From Bacillota bacterium (GTDB lineage: Bacteria > Bacillota > UBA4882 > UBA10575): DNA of 64,000 nt. The stretch is from the NCBI GenBank assembly GCA_012837715.1, contig DUQR01000039.1, positions 1-64,000 on the forward strand, given 5' to 3'. The position numbers and the translations under genes are program-made. Shown here piece by piece: positions 41,364-50,864 of this stretch; the first letter of the stretch is position 1, and each line of letters opens with the position of its first letter. Below the pieces are notes generated by a model that was not told where the DNA came from, did not search any database, and worked only from the letters and a program-made list of their open reading frames with translations.

Positions 41364-41392
41364 GACCGTTGCCAGCGGCAACGGTCTTTTTA
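41364..41392 (+). terminator. Rho-independent terminator after the ABC operon
   Basis: GACCGTTGCC-AGC-GGCAACGGTC followed by TTTTT. Confidence 0.9.
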
Positions 41393-41396
41393 TATG

Positions 41397-41465
41397 AAGC
41401 TTTTTCCGTGGAACAAAGAACAATACATTGCCTTTATCTTGAAGCAGGCGATCGCCAGATAAAGC
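41397..41465. repeat. Dispersed palindromic repeat, left half (R10)
   Basis: GAAGCTTTTTCCGTGG, ACAATAC and AGCAGGCGATCGCC; the last matches ATCAGGCGATCAAC in the middle of the copy at 17251. The right arm is poorly preserved. Confidence 0.45.
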
Positions 41466-41486
41466 AAAAGCCAAAGGGGAAAGGGC

Positions 41487-42872
41487 TTATGGTTTATGGA
41501 GGGAAAAAAACTTAGCTTGGCGTAGAAACCATTTCCCGTTGGAAAGGTTGGTAAAGAGGGTTTCTTTCATTAATAAACAGAAGAGCAAGGCTTGACTAAT
41601 GGTTACACCCCAGGCAGCACCGGTGAGACCGAAAGCGGCAAGGGGAACAAAGGCGGTCGTGATCCCGGTTTTGATGAAGATCATAATTAAGGTAACCCGC
41701 AACAAAAATTTTTGTTTGCCTAACCCTTCCACAACCGGCGTCAAAATGTTGTTCATGACCAGAAAGGGGAGAGCGGGCAGGAGGAAGGGAAGATAACCGG
41801 TGGCCGCGGTTGATTTATAGAGCAACAGGGAGAGCGGTTTCGCCCATTTAAGCAGGAGTAAGCATACGCCCAAGGAGTAAAGGAACGCCCAACCCAACAA
41901 CCAACGGAGTTTGCGGAAATAAGGATTGAGGTTTTTTTGCACCGACGCGCGGGCTGTCGCCGGAAGGATTAAGGTTGAAATTGGGGAAAATAGGATCAAT
42001 GGAAAGAAAAGGAGCGGGGTGGCCATCTCCCAATATTCTCCCAACTGTTGTGCGATTTGGGTCGCGGTGAGTCCGGCTGTGGTCAATAGTTTCGGGAGGA
42101 GGATACTTTCGCCAATCCGGGCACAGGAGAGAATTAACTGTTGCGCCATTAAAGGAAAGGAAGAACGTAGCAAAGAGGAAAGATCCCGTCTGGAGGGAGG
42201 TGCGGTGGAGGTAATCTTGAGTTGGGGGCGGACACGTAGACGGTCATACAGAAAGAGCGCCATTAGGCAGGTAGCTTCACCCAAGAGGTAACCGCGGGCT
42301 AAGATTTGAGCGCCCGTTTCCACACGGAAGGTGGAGAGTGGAGAGGAGAACAAAAAAAGAAGGATAAAAACAGTTTCACCCATTGTTTCGCAGAGATCGG
42401 CCAAGACCAAGGGGACAATCCGGTCAAGGCCATGAAAAAAGCCCCGGTACACCAAACAGAGGCTATTCAGGTTGAGGGCCACGGCAAAAGTTCTCAGGAG
42501 TGGTCCGGTCCGGGGATCGTTGTAGAATAAAGCGCCAAGCGGAGCAGAGAACAGAAAGACGATTAAAGAGAGAAAGGATGCGGTAACAGCCACCAAGGAG
42601 CAGACTTTTCTTTTCATCTGCAAGATCCCGGCTGTATTCTGCCGGTTCTTTTCAATCGCGATTAAACGGACTAAAGCGGTGGGGATCCCCATCGTGCTCA
42701 ACAGGCTTAACAGGCGGTAAAAGGGGAAGATCATCCCCAGCAGGCCAAAGGGTTCGGCGCCGAAACGGCGGAGAAGATAAAGCCGGTAGATCCAGCCATA
42801 AACTCTTAACAAAAGACCGGTGAGGCTTAATAGGGCAAACTTTTTAAGGTGAGGTTGAATTTTTGCCTTCAT
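41487..42872 (-). CDS. Oligosaccharide/lipid flippase family protein (SpoVB-like)
   Basis: 461 aa with about 12-14 membrane segments. The first helix region KFALLSLTGLLLRVYGWIYR and FGLLGMIFPFYRLLSLLSTMGIP resemble SpoVB and other MOP-superfamily exporters. SpoVB-like proteins flip lipid-linked wall precursors or polysaccharide units. With murJ also in the window this may be the sporulation or polysaccharide paralogue. ATG follows AAGGAAGG. Single gene. Confidence 0.8.
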   Translation of the reverse strand: MKAKIQPHLKKFALLSLTGLLLRVYGWIYRLYLLRRFGAEPFGLLGMIFPFYRLLSLLSTMGIPTALVRLIAIEKNRQNTAGILQMKRKVCSLVAVTASFLSLIVFLFSAPLGALFYNDPRTGPLLRTFAVALNLNSLCLVYRGFFHGLDRIVPLVLADLCETMGETVFILLFLFSSPLSTFRVETGAQILARGYLLGEATCLMALFLYDRLRVRPQLKITSTAPPSRRDLSSLLRSSFPLMAQQLILSCARIGESILLPKLLTTAGLTATQIAQQLGEYWEMATPLLFFPLILFSPISTLILPATARASVQKNLNPYFRKLRWLLGWAFLYSLGVCLLLLKWAKPLSLLLYKSTAATGYLPFLLPALPFLVMNNILTPVVEGLGKQKFLLRVTLIMIFIKTGITTAFVPLAAFGLTGAAWGVTISQALLFCLLMKETLFTNLSNGKWFLRQAKFFSLHKP

Positions 42873-43015
42873 GATTTACCTTCCTTTGCGGAAAACTCCA
42901 TCTTGCCCAGGTAACCAGTAGTATAAAACTATGTCTCTTTGGGTGACGCCATGCAGGATTTCGTTGAAATCTAATGAATAAATATAAAGGGATTGGATTG
43001 GACAGAGGTGTAAGG

Positions 43016-43873
43016 ATGAAAAGAATTGGCGTATTTCCGTTTTTGGAGAAACCGGAAGCGGTTAAGGTTGCGGTTCAACTGATTGGGCTCTTACAAGCGG
43101 CCGAGTTTGAAGTGATGATGGAAAAGGCCAGCGCCGAGCGGCTCGGGCGACCTGAACTAGGTGTGCTCGATCGCGAAGCAATCTCCTTCCTTGATTACGG
43201 GGTGGTGCTAGGCGGGGATGGAGCCCTCCTCTCCCTGGCCCGTCGTCTTTATCGGCGGGAGATTCCGATCTTTGGCATCAACCTGGGCCATTTGGGATTT
43301 TTAACCGAAGTGGAAGCTAAGGAGTTGGAATTGGCCGTTAAAAAGCTCCAGGCTGGCGAGTTTACACTGGAAGATCGGATCATGGTGAGCGCGGAAGTAA
43401 CCCGCGGACAGGAGCGCCGGGCTTGTTTGGTCGGGCTCAATGATATCGTTTTGACGAAAGGTTCGTTCGCCCGGATGGTCCGGTTCGAGTTGTTGATCGA
43501 TCATTTTTTCACCGGTCAGCTGGCTGCGGACGGTTTGATTATTTCTACTCCTACCGGCTCGACGGCTTATTCGCTTTCGGCGGGAGGGCCGATTGTTGCG
43601 CCCCAATTATCAGCTTTAGTGCTGACGCCCATTTGTGCCCATTCCCTCTTTAACCGTCCGTTAGTGGTTGGGAGTAATTCGGAGATTGAGATTAAGTTTG
43701 CGGCGCCACCCCTTGAGGTTTTCTTGACTGCCGATGGGCAGGAGTGTTTACCTTTGGAGGCCGAAGATGAAATAAAAATCTTTACGGCGCCCTACAAGAC
43801 CAGATTTATCCGGTTTAAAGAGAAGAGTTTTTATCATATTCTTAGGGAGAAAGTACAGCAAGGCAGATTATAA
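43016..43873 (+). CDS. nadK: NAD kinase
   Basis: ATP-dependent NAD phosphorylation to NADP. The GGDGALLSLAR motif, GINLGHLGFLTE, GLNDIVLTKG, DGLIISTPTGSTAYSLSAGGPIV and PICAHSLFNRP are all present. ATG at 43016 follows GAGGTG; the frame open to 42974 adds 14 residues without homology. 285 aa. First gene of nadK-argR-recN, a conserved Firmicute cluster. Confidence 0.95.
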   Translation: MKRIGVFPFLEKPEAVKVAVQLIGLLQAAEFEVMMEKASAERLGRPELGVLDREAISFLDYGVVLGGDGALLSLARRLYRREIPIFGINLGHLGFLTEVEAKELELAVKKLQAGEFTLEDRIMVSAEVTRGQERRACLVGLNDIVLTKGSFARMVRFELLIDHFFTGQLAADGLIISTPTGSTAYSLSAGGPIVAPQLSALVLTPICAHSLFNRPLVVGSNSEIEIKFAAPPLEVFLTADGQECLPLEAEDEIKIFTAPYKTRFIRFKEKSFYHILREKVQQGRL

Positions 43874-43886
43874 GGGAGGGTGATCA

Positions 43887-44339
43887 ATGAAAGCCCGTCG
43901 CCACGGTCTGATTTTATCGATCATTAAGGAGAAACCCATCGAAACCCAAGAGGAACTTGGCGAAGCGCTAAAAACCCAAGGTGTTGAGGTGACTCAGGCG
44001 ACCCTTTCTCGGGATATTAAAGAACTAGGCTTAATCAAGTTACCTACCCCCAACGGCGATTATCGTTATTCATTACCGTTGGATCGGAACTTTTCCGACC
44101 TTTTAAAACGGGCGGAACGCATTTTTGAGCATGCGGTGCTCAGTATTGATTTCACGGAAAACATGATTATCATCAAAACCGCAAGCGGGACCGCCCATGC
44201 CGTAGCCGCCGCTTTGGATGATTTAGACTGGAAAGAAGTGGTGGGCACGATAGCCGGGGATGATTCTATTCTGGTCATTGTGCGGAAAAAACAACAAGTC
44301 GAACCGGTACTGGAAAGGTTGTATAAACTGAGGAGGTAA
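43887..44339 (+). CDS. argR: Arginine repressor
   Basis: 150 aa. N-terminal winged helix (IETQEELGEALKTQGVEVTQATLSRDIKELGL) and C-terminal hexamer/arginine domain (TASGTAHAVAAALD, GTIAGDDSILVIVR). It represses arginine synthesis and activates catabolism when arginine is bound. Likely target in this window: the ABC operon at 39028, with ARG-box-like tandem sites. Confidence 0.95.
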   Translation: MKARRHGLILSIIKEKPIETQEELGEALKTQGVEVTQATLSRDIKELGLIKLPTPNGDYRYSLPLDRNFSDLLKRAERIFEHAVLSIDFTENMIIIKTASGTAHAVAAALDDLDWKEVVGTIAGDDSILVIVRKKQQVEPVLERLYKLRR

Positions 44340-44344
44340 AAAAG

Positions 44345-46090
44345 ATGCTGCGCGAGCTGGTGATCGAAAACTTTGCCCTGATCGAGCGGTTAAACTTGGA
44401 ATTCGGACCGGGGTTTAATATTATGACCGGGGAAACGGGAGCGGGGAAATCGATCATCATTGATACGGTCAGTTTGCTGCTGGGCGGACGTTCTTCGACA
44501 GAGCAAGTCCGGGTCGGCGCCGATGCCGCGCAGATCGAAGGGGTTTTTGAGCTCGAAAGCCGTCCCGAACTCCTCGATTTGCTTACCGACTGGGGGATTC
44601 CGATCGGGGATGACCAGTTGCTCGTGGTTAACCGGGAGATCAATAAATCTGGCCGCAGCCGTTGCCGGATGAACGGACAGATCGTGACTGTACTCACCTT
44701 GAATAAGGTTGGTCAGTTTTTAATGGATATCCATGGTCAACATGAACACCAGTCGCTTTTTTCGGCTGTTTCCCAACGGGAACTTTTGGACCGCTTCGGG
44801 GGGGAGCCCTTAAAAAAACAGGCGGATCAGGTAGGGGAATTATACCGCCGGTGGCAAGGGGTGAAAAGGGAATTGGCCGCCTTGGAGATGGACGAGGCCG
44901 AAGAGAAACGCCGTCTTGAGTTAATTGATTTCCAGCTGCAAGAGATCGAGGCCGCCCAATTGCAACCGGGCGAAGAGGAGGAGCTCTCCCGGGAACGGGA
45001 ATTGTTGGCCGGAGCGGAACGGCTCTATGCTAGTATCTCGGAAGCCTACCAACTTTTCTATGGGGCGGAAGAATCCAGCTCTGTCTTGGACCAGTTAGAC
45101 GCCGGGGCTGAGGCCTTGGCGAGAGCGGTCGAGATTGATCCTGGTTTGCAACAGTGGGTCGAAGCTACGACCCAGGTCGCCTGTCAGCTCGAAGAAGTTA
45201 CCCGCGAGATCCGTAGCTACCGGGAGCGGATTCTGTTTGACCCGGAACGCTTGAACCAAGTGGAAGAAAGGTTAGACGAGATCGCAAAGCTGAAACGGAA
45301 ATATGGCCATAGTATTCCGGAGATTATTGCCTACGCGGCGAAGTTAAAAGCCGAGTTGAATTCCTTGACCGACCGGTCGGAACGGCAACAGGCTTTGGCG
45401 CAAGAATTACGGCGGGTTGAAGAAGAGTTGGCCGGCGCCGTGTTGGCTCTTTCTACTTTGCGCCGGGAAACGGCGGAGCGTTTAGATCGGGCGGTGACGG
45501 AACAACTACATGAGGTGAACATGGGGAAAACCGTGTTTAAAATCGCTTTGCACCGCGTTGTTGACGAAGAAAAAGGGCTGCTGATTGAGGATGAGCCCTT
45601 GGCGGTCGGGAAAGACGGGATTGATCAGGTCGAATTCTTGGTCGCCCCTAATCCGGGGGAAGGATTACGGCCTTTGGCGAAGATTGCCTCCGGTGGTGAA
45701 CTGTCCCGTTTGATGTTGGTCTTAAAGGTTATTCTGGCGGAGGAAGACCAGATTCCGACGATGGTTTTTGACGAGATTGACACCGGGATCGGTGGACGGA
45801 CGGCACAGGCGGTCGCGGAAAAACTTTTCCTGCTTGGCCGTACCCACCAGGTGATCTGTGTGACCCATCTGCCGCAGATTGCTAGTATGGCCCACCGCCA
45901 TTTTTATATTGAAAAGAAAACCTTTAACGAACGGACAATGATTCAGGTCCGGGCACTGGGTAAAAATGAACGGGTGGAGGAATTAGCCCGCATGCTTGGT
46001 GGCGCCGAAGTGACCACTACCACGCGGGAGCATGCCCGGGAAATGCTACAGTTAGCGGAGACCCTCCGTTTAGAAAAAAGCGGATCATAA
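44345..46090 (+). CDS. recN: DNA repair protein RecN
   Basis: SMC-like ATPase for double-strand-break repair, 581 aa. N-terminal Walker A TGETGAGKSIIIDTVSLLLGG, central coiled coils (about 150-370), then ASGGELSRLMLVLKVIL and Walker B TMVFDEIDTGIGG, ending CVTHLPQIASMA. GGAGG precedes the ATG. Third of the nadK-argR-recN group. Confidence 0.95.
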   Translation: MLRELVIENFALIERLNLEFGPGFNIMTGETGAGKSIIIDTVSLLLGGRSSTEQVRVGADAAQIEGVFELESRPELLDLLTDWGIPIGDDQLLVVNREINKSGRSRCRMNGQIVTVLTLNKVGQFLMDIHGQHEHQSLFSAVSQRELLDRFGGEPLKKQADQVGELYRRWQGVKRELAALEMDEAEEKRRLELIDFQLQEIEAAQLQPGEEEELSRERELLAGAERLYASISEAYQLFYGAEESSSVLDQLDAGAEALARAVEIDPGLQQWVEATTQVACQLEEVTREIRSYRERILFDPERLNQVEERLDEIAKLKRKYGHSIPEIIAYAAKLKAELNSLTDRSERQQALAQELRRVEEELAGAVLALSTLRRETAERLDRAVTEQLHEVNMGKTVFKIALHRVVDEEKGLLIEDEPLAVGKDGIDQVEFLVAPNPGEGLRPLAKIASGGELSRLMLVLKVILAEEDQIPTMVFDEIDTGIGGRTAQAVAEKLFLLGRTHQVICVTHLPQIASMAHRHFYIEKKTFNERTMIQVRALGKNERVEELARMLGGAEVTTTTREHAREMLQLAETLRLEKSGS

Positions 46091-46156
46091 AAATAACCTC
46101 TTGCCATCATTACGATCACTCAGAACCGAAAACGAGTGGAACGTGAGGTGAACAGG

Positions 46157-46690
46157 ATGGTTAAGGAACTCTCCAAACAGCAGCGGAAAGTCCTTCTTTT
46201 GCTGGCCGTGGCGATTTTGCTTGGCGCCGGTCGCTTAGGCTTTCGGGCTTTCTCCCGCGGAACACTGGAAGTGCATTTGGTGGCGCCGGTAACCGCCCCG
46301 TGGCCGGCGCCAACGATAGACGGACGGGGGCAGGGGCCTACCCCACCGGTGTTGGCGCTAGCAGCGGGAGGAACCACAACGGAGACAAATCCGGCGGCAA
46401 TGTCGTCAACGGAACCGGAGGCAGCGGTTGATGCGGAGGAAAAGCAGGGAGCGCCTTCTACCGGCGGGGCGGTCGGGGAAGAGCCCGTTGGGCAGTTGCT
46501 CGATCCGAATACAGCCACCAATGAGGAATTACAGACGATACCTGGGATTGGGCCGGTACTGGCCGCCCGGATCATTGAGTACCGGGAAACGGTGGGGAAG
46601 TTTCGATCCATTGAAGATCTCTTAGCGGTTAAAGGGATTGGTGAAAAAACATTAGCCAAGATCCGGCCTTATCTTGAAATTAAGGAATGA
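46157..46690 (+). CDS. comEA: Competence protein ComEA (DNA-binding, HhH)
   Basis: 177 aa. One N-terminal membrane helix (KVLLLLAVAILLGAGRLGF), a long Ala/Pro/Gly/Thr-rich linker, and a C-terminal pair of helix-hairpin-helix motifs: PNTATNEELQTIPGIGPVLAARI and DLLAVKGIGEKTLAKI. ComEA binds incoming DNA at the membrane. ATG at 46157 is spaced from GAGGTG; the frame begins at 46136. Overlaps comEC by four bases. Confidence 0.9.
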   Translation: MVKELSKQQRKVLLLLAVAILLGAGRLGFRAFSRGTLEVHLVAPVTAPWPAPTIDGRGQGPTPPVLALAAGGTTTETNPAAMSSTEPEAAVDAEEKQGAPSTGGAVGEEPVGQLLDPNTATNEELQTIPGIGPVLAARIIEYRETVGKFRSIEDLLAVKGIGEKTLAKIRPYLEIKE

Positions 46691-49026
46691 CCCTCGGTCA
46701 CCTGCTCCTTAGCCTCCCGTTTTTTCTCGGGGGCGGGATTATTGCCGGTTGGTATCTTTGCCGTCGCCTTGATCTGGCTCTTTTCGCCGGGGTATTGACC
46801 CTCTTTTTGGTGTTTCGATTCGCCAAGGAACGGCGGAAGGCGCTGGGGTTACTTGGCTTCTTGTTCCTCGGCTTTCTCTTGGGAGCAAGCGAGGGACGGG
46901 TGCAGACCCACCACCGACAGATTTTCCACGCTTATCGCGGGCAACCCGTTAGCCTGCTCGGAACGGTCCTGGAGACCCCTGCGCCCTGGCGGAACGGGGT
47001 CCGTTTTCTATTGCGGGTTGAAGAGTTGGCGGGGGAGAAACTAACCGTCCAACCGCGCCTGGAGGTTTTCCTCTCCCAAGTTGCGGATTACGATTACGGT
47101 CAACGTTTGGCCCTACGGGGGCGGTTCTTTGGTGACGAAGTTAAACCGGGCTCCGCCTGGGCCCGGGAACGGGTGGTTGGCGGTCTGAGTGTTGCGGGGG
47201 AAGTTAAAGAACAGGGGAGGGGCCAGGTTTCGCCCCTTGGCCGTTGGGTTAATATTTGCCAACGGAAACTGTTGGCCGTGGGGAAAGCCACCTTGCCCCC
47301 ACCGGAGGCGACCATTCTCCATGGGATGTTGCTTGGCCGCCGGGAGCCGGCCTTATCCACCTACACTTTTGAACGGGTGGGCGTCGCCCATTTGCTCTCC
47401 GTTAGCGGGCTCCACCTTACCTTTTGGTTGGGTTTATTTTGGGGGTTAGGGAAAATCTTTCACCTCCCCGACCGGGTGTTGGGACTGTTGGCCATCCCCG
47501 TTGTTACCCTTTTTGTGCTGGTTGCCGGCGGCGGGGCTCCGGCATTAAGGGCGGGGACAATGACGTTGTTGGCTTTATTTGGTGAACTGACCCAACGTCG
47601 ATCGCGGGGACCGCTGCTTTTAGCGGTAGCGGCGGCCGTAATCCTAGTGCTCCGGCCCTTAGACGGGTTTGCCCTGGGTTTTTGGCTTTCTTTTATGGCT
47701 TGCGCCGGACTAATTATTGTCTATCCCCGCTGGGAAGAGGCTTTGGCCGTCTACCCCTGGTTTACGAAAACGCGCCCCTTCTTCCTTTCTTTAGCGGCGC
47801 AATTGATGGTCGCCCCGCTTTTGGCCAAATTTTACGGCGGAGTATCGCTGATCGCGCCCCTGGCTAATTTGCTTTTGGTGCCCTTAGGGGGACTCGCGGT
47901 CCAAATCGGTTTGGTTGCCGCTGTCTGTGGCTTGATTTGTCTGCCCCTCGCCCGTCTTTTAAATGCCGGGAACACGGTGATCCTTCGTGTTTTCCGGCAA
48001 GCCATTACTTTTCTGGCGAAGATGCCAGGGTATCTTTCTTTTCCCCCTTGGCCTTGGCTGGCGGTGGGAGTTTGTTATGGGGTGATCGCTGTGCTCACCT
48101 GGGGATTGACGGTAAATCCGGTGACGAAAAAAAGAAGACTGCCCTTGTTCTATATTCTCCTGGTTTTGGCCCTGATCGGACTGCTGATCATCGGTTATTA
48201 TCTAAGCCGGGACCTGGCCCCCCATTTACAGATCGTCTTTTTCGATGTGGGGCAGGGCGACGCGGCTTTAATTACTGCCCCGGGGGGCTTTCATATTTTG
48301 ATTGACGGAGGGGAGGCTGCTGCTTATAACCGGGAAATTGCCCCCTATTTACAAGCGCAGGGGATCCGCGAATTGGATCTAGTGGTCCTCACCCACGCCC
48401 ATGAAGATCATTTAGGCGGGATTGTCCGGCTTTTAGAAGACGGACGTTTTAAAGTGAACCGGATCTTAGAAAGTGGTTTTCCCCATACCACCCAACTCTA
48501 CCAAAGATTTCTCCAGTTGGTTTTGGACAAGGAGATCCTTCTCCAGCAGGGAGTCCGCGGCACCCGGTTACAAGTGGGGGATCTACAAGGCTTGGTCCTT
48601 AACCCGCCTGCTTCATATCTGACTGGGGTGGCCGGGGAACTGAACAATAACTCCCTTGCCTTATTATTGGACTACCGCTCGGTACGGATTCTTCTGACCG
48701 GAGATGTGGAGGCCCTCGGGGAAGCCGCTATCCTTTCGGCTTATGCCGACAGTTTACGGGCAAATCTGCTCAAAGTGGCCCACCATGGCAGTGCGACGGG
48801 GACCGGAACGAAATGGCTGGAAAAAGTCCGGCCCGAGCTGGCGGTGATTAGTGTGGGTGCCGGTAATCCCTTCGGACATCCGGGCGGAGTTGTTCTTTCC
48901 CGGTTGCGACAAGCGGGCGTAAAAATCTACCGGACGGATCAAGCAGGACGCTTAACATTCACCATCCGACCGGGCCGTGCCGGCAAACCGGCGCAGATTT
49001 GGGTGGAAAAGGAGGCGAAAAGATGA
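46687..49026 (+). CDS. comEC: ComEC/Rec2 DNA-uptake channel
   Basis: 779 aa. N-terminal DUF4131 region, central competence membrane domain (SVSGLHLTFWLGLFWGLGK, GGGAPALRAGTMTLLALF), and C-terminal metallo-beta-lactamase domain (FDVGQGDAALITAPGG, LTHAHEDHLGGI, KVAHHGSATG). The full domain set implies functional natural transformation. Start overlaps comEA (ATGA); its end overlaps holA. Confidence 0.95.
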   Translation: MTLGHLLLSLPFFLGGGIIAGWYLCRRLDLALFAGVLTLFLVFRFAKERRKALGLLGFLFLGFLLGASEGRVQTHHRQIFHAYRGQPVSLLGTVLETPAPWRNGVRFLLRVEELAGEKLTVQPRLEVFLSQVADYDYGQRLALRGRFFGDEVKPGSAWARERVVGGLSVAGEVKEQGRGQVSPLGRWVNICQRKLLAVGKATLPPPEATILHGMLLGRREPALSTYTFERVGVAHLLSVSGLHLTFWLGLFWGLGKIFHLPDRVLGLLAIPVVTLFVLVAGGGAPALRAGTMTLLALFGELTQRRSRGPLLLAVAAAVILVLRPLDGFALGFWLSFMACAGLIIVYPRWEEALAVYPWFTKTRPFFLSLAAQLMVAPLLAKFYGGVSLIAPLANLLLVPLGGLAVQIGLVAAVCGLICLPLARLLNAGNTVILRVFRQAITFLAKMPGYLSFPPWPWLAVGVCYGVIAVLTWGLTVNPVTKKRRLPLFYILLVLALIGLLIIGYYLSRDLAPHLQIVFFDVGQGDAALITAPGGFHILIDGGEAAAYNREIAPYLQAQGIRELDLVVLTHAHEDHLGGIVRLLEDGRFKVNRILESGFPHTTQLYQRFLQLVLDKEILLQQGVRGTRLQVGDLQGLVLNPPASYLTGVAGELNNNSLALLLDYRSVRILLTGDVEALGEAAILSAYADSLRANLLKVAHHGSATGTGTKWLEKVRPELAVISVGAGNPFGHPGGVVLSRLRQAGVKIYRTDQAGRLTFTIRPGRAGKPAQIWVEKEAKR

Positions 49027-50039
49027 AAGCAGCCGATTTTATCCTTCAGTTAAAAGAAAAAGGGAGCGCCAGACTAACCCGGCCGGTTTTATTCCTGGGG
49101 GAGGAAGAATATTGGACGGCGACGGGGATTGATTGGCTAAAAAAGGTGCTCTTCCCCGATCGGGAAGACGACTTTAATCTGGTAAGTATGGACCTTAAGG
49201 AGACGGAGGCGTCACTCTTAAGTACTGAGCTGGCGGCCGCGCCTTTTTTCGAAAAAAACCGGCTTATAATCCTGAGCAGGCTGGAAGAGATAAAGACGGC
49301 TCAGGAAGAAGCGCTGCTGGCCGCCTTACCCCGGTTGGCGCCGGGGGTTTTTCTCTGCTTAACTGCCCGCCACCTTGACCAAAGAAAAAAGGCCATTAAA
49401 GAATTGAAGACTAAGGTGGAGACGGTGGAATGCGCTTCTTTAAAAATATATGAGGCAAAAAGATGGGTCGGTCAGGAAGCCAAGGCTTTCGGATTGCAGC
49501 TCACACCGGCCCAGATCGACCTGCTGCTCGAAATGAAAGGCACATCCCTTTTCGGTTTGGCAAACGAATTAAAAAAGGTCCGAATCTATTGCGCTGCGGA
49601 CCAAAAGACAATTCCAATGGAAGAATGGACTTTACTTTTGGGGGAAGCTTCGGAGACCAACATTTTCCACTTGATTGACCGGGCGATTGAAGGAAAAGCC
49701 GGGGGCGCCCTCCATCTTCTCCATCGTTTGCTAAGGGCCGGCGAACCGGAGATGAAGATCTTGGCCATGCTCGCAACGGAAGTGCGACGGCTCTTTATCG
49801 CCTGGAGTTTACGGCAGACGGGACGGAGCGCTGAGCTCCAGAAGCAACTGGCTTGCCATCCTTATGTGGCGGAGAAAATACGAAAAAAAGCAGACCGTTT
49901 GACCTACCAACAACTGCGCCAGGCCCATCAGCGTATCCTGGCCGCCGACTACCGGCTAAAAACAGGCCAAACCGAAGCGGATTTGGAGTTGGATGCGGTA
50001 ATCCTTGACATAGGTTCCTATCTTTCCGATGCGGTTTAA
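49023..50039 (+). CDS. holA: DNA polymerase III delta subunit
   Basis: 338 aa clamp-loader delta. N-terminal FLGEEEYWTATGIDWLKKVLFP, then LLSTELAAAPFFEKNRLIIL and EASETNIFHLIDRAIEGKAGGAL, ending with LELDAVILDI. ATG at 49023 follows AAGGAGG and overlaps the comEC stop. The comEA-comEC-holA order is common in Firmicutes. Confidence 0.92.
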   Translation: MKAADFILQLKEKGSARLTRPVLFLGEEEYWTATGIDWLKKVLFPDREDDFNLVSMDLKETEASLLSTELAAAPFFEKNRLIILSRLEEIKTAQEEALLAALPRLAPGVFLCLTARHLDQRKKAIKELKTKVETVECASLKIYEAKRWVGQEAKAFGLQLTPAQIDLLLEMKGTSLFGLANELKKVRIYCAADQKTIPMEEWTLLLGEASETNIFHLIDRAIEGKAGGALHLLHRLLRAGEPEMKILAMLATEVRRLFIAWSLRQTGRSAELQKQLACHPYVAEKIRKKADRLTYQQLRQAHQRILAADYRLKTGQTEADLELDAVILDIGSYLSDAV

Positions 50040-50042
50040 GAG

Positions 50043-50073
50043 AAAACCGCCCGTTTTCCCGACGGGCGGTTTC
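50043..50073. terminator. Bidirectional terminator between holA and rpsT
   Basis: AAACCGCCCG / CGGGCGGTTT with loop TTTTCCCGA. Confidence 0.85.
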
Positions 50074-50074
50074 A

Positions 50075-50344
50075 TTAAGCGTTAATCGTAAGCCGGTTTA
50101 ATCTCTGCATGAGCCGACTTTTTTTCCGTGCGGCGGCATTTTTATGGATTAAACCTTTACTAGCTGCTTGGTCCAATTTTTTTATGGCAAGGGTAAGTAA
50201 GCTTTTGGCTTGCTCTGGATCGGTCTCCATCGTAGCTTGGGTCTTTTTGACCAGGGTCCGCAATTCCGACCGTTGACTGCGGTTTTTTAAGCGACGGGCT
50301 TGCGCGAGAGCTACCCTCTTTTTTGCCGATTTAATATTGGGCAA
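50075..50344 (-). CDS. rpsT: 30S ribosomal protein S20
   Basis: 89 aa, basic and helical: PNIKSAKKRVALAQARRLKN, KLDQAASKGLIHKNAAARKKSRL. The start is a TTG at 50344, eight bases after GGAGG, giving the usual MPNIKSAKKR; the ATG at 50359 overlaps the ribosome site. A TTG start is known for rpsT in some bacteria and may help autoregulation. Confidence 0.95.
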   Translation of the reverse strand: MPNIKSAKKRVALAQARRLKNRSQRSELRTLVKKTQATMETDPEQAKSLLTLAIKKLDQAASKGLIHKNAAARKKSRLMQRLNRLTINA

Positions 50345-50379
50345 CAAGTTCACCTCCAACTATTCCATGCGCTTTTTAT

Positions 50380-50408
50380 ATTTTAACCCCTTTTGACAAG
50401 GATTGCAA
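50380..50408 (-). promoter_or_regulatory. SigmaA-type promoter of rpsT
   Basis: Minus strand TTGCAA (50403-50408), 17-base spacer, TAAAAT (50380-50385). Confidence 0.65.
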
Positions 50409-50451
50409 GGCTTTTCTTGATCAAGCCCGCTTATTTCTCCGGGATTAGAAA

Positions 50452-50481
50452 GCATAATTTGGCTAAGGGCGGGGGAGGATA
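50452..50481 (+). promoter_or_regulatory. Candidate sigmaG/sigmaF promoter upstream of gpr
   Basis: GCATA, 15-base spacer, GGGGAGGATA; the forespore consensus is GYATA N15 GGnnAnAnTR, with one mismatch. It would transcribe the small membrane gene and gpr. Confidence 0.4.
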
Positions 50482-50511
50482 AGGTTAAGAATTTGAAAGG
50501 GAGGTAGTTCT

Positions 50512-50838
50512 GTGATTGGGGCAGTAATTCGTTTTGTCGTTTCCGCCTTAGTCTTATTGTTTGTTGGCTTTCTTGTACCGGGGTTTAGAGTAGGGGGCTT
50601 TGTCGGCGCATTAATCGCGGCCGTGGTCATTGCGATCCTCGGCTATATTGTGGAAAGCCTTTTCGGTCGGGAAGTTTCGCCCCAGGGGCGGGGTTTGGTT
50701 GGATTTCTAACCTCTGCGGTTGTCATCTACCTGACCCAGTTTATCGTTCCTTCCATCGAAGTATCGATTATCGGCGCGTTGCTGGCGTCGGCAGTGATTG
50801 GGGTAATTGATGCGATTGTCCCCACTGAATTAAGATAA
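50512..50838 (+). CDS. YvlD-like four-helix membrane protein (phage holin 4_2 superfamily)
   Basis: 108 aa with four hydrophobic segments: GAVIRFVVSALVLLFVGFLVP, GALIAAVVIAILGYIV, GLVGFLTSAVVIYLTQFIV and SIIGALLASAVIGVIDAIV. The family is annotated as phage holin IV but is widespread in non-phage contexts; function unknown. GTG start after GGGAGG. Lies 26 bases before gpr and may share its sporulation promoter. Confidence 0.8.
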   Translation: MIGAVIRFVVSALVLLFVGFLVPGFRVGGFVGALIAAVVIAILGYIVESLFGREVSPQGRGLVGFLTSAVVIYLTQFIVPSIEVSIIGALLASAVIGVIDAIVPTELR

Positions 50839-50864
50839 ACCGTGCTTAAAGGAGGCCCGGTCTA

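Noticed and set aside
50512-50838. Prophage holin
   Set aside because: The YvlD-like family is named for holins but no lysin, tail or other phage genes are near; the neighbours are rpsT and gpr.
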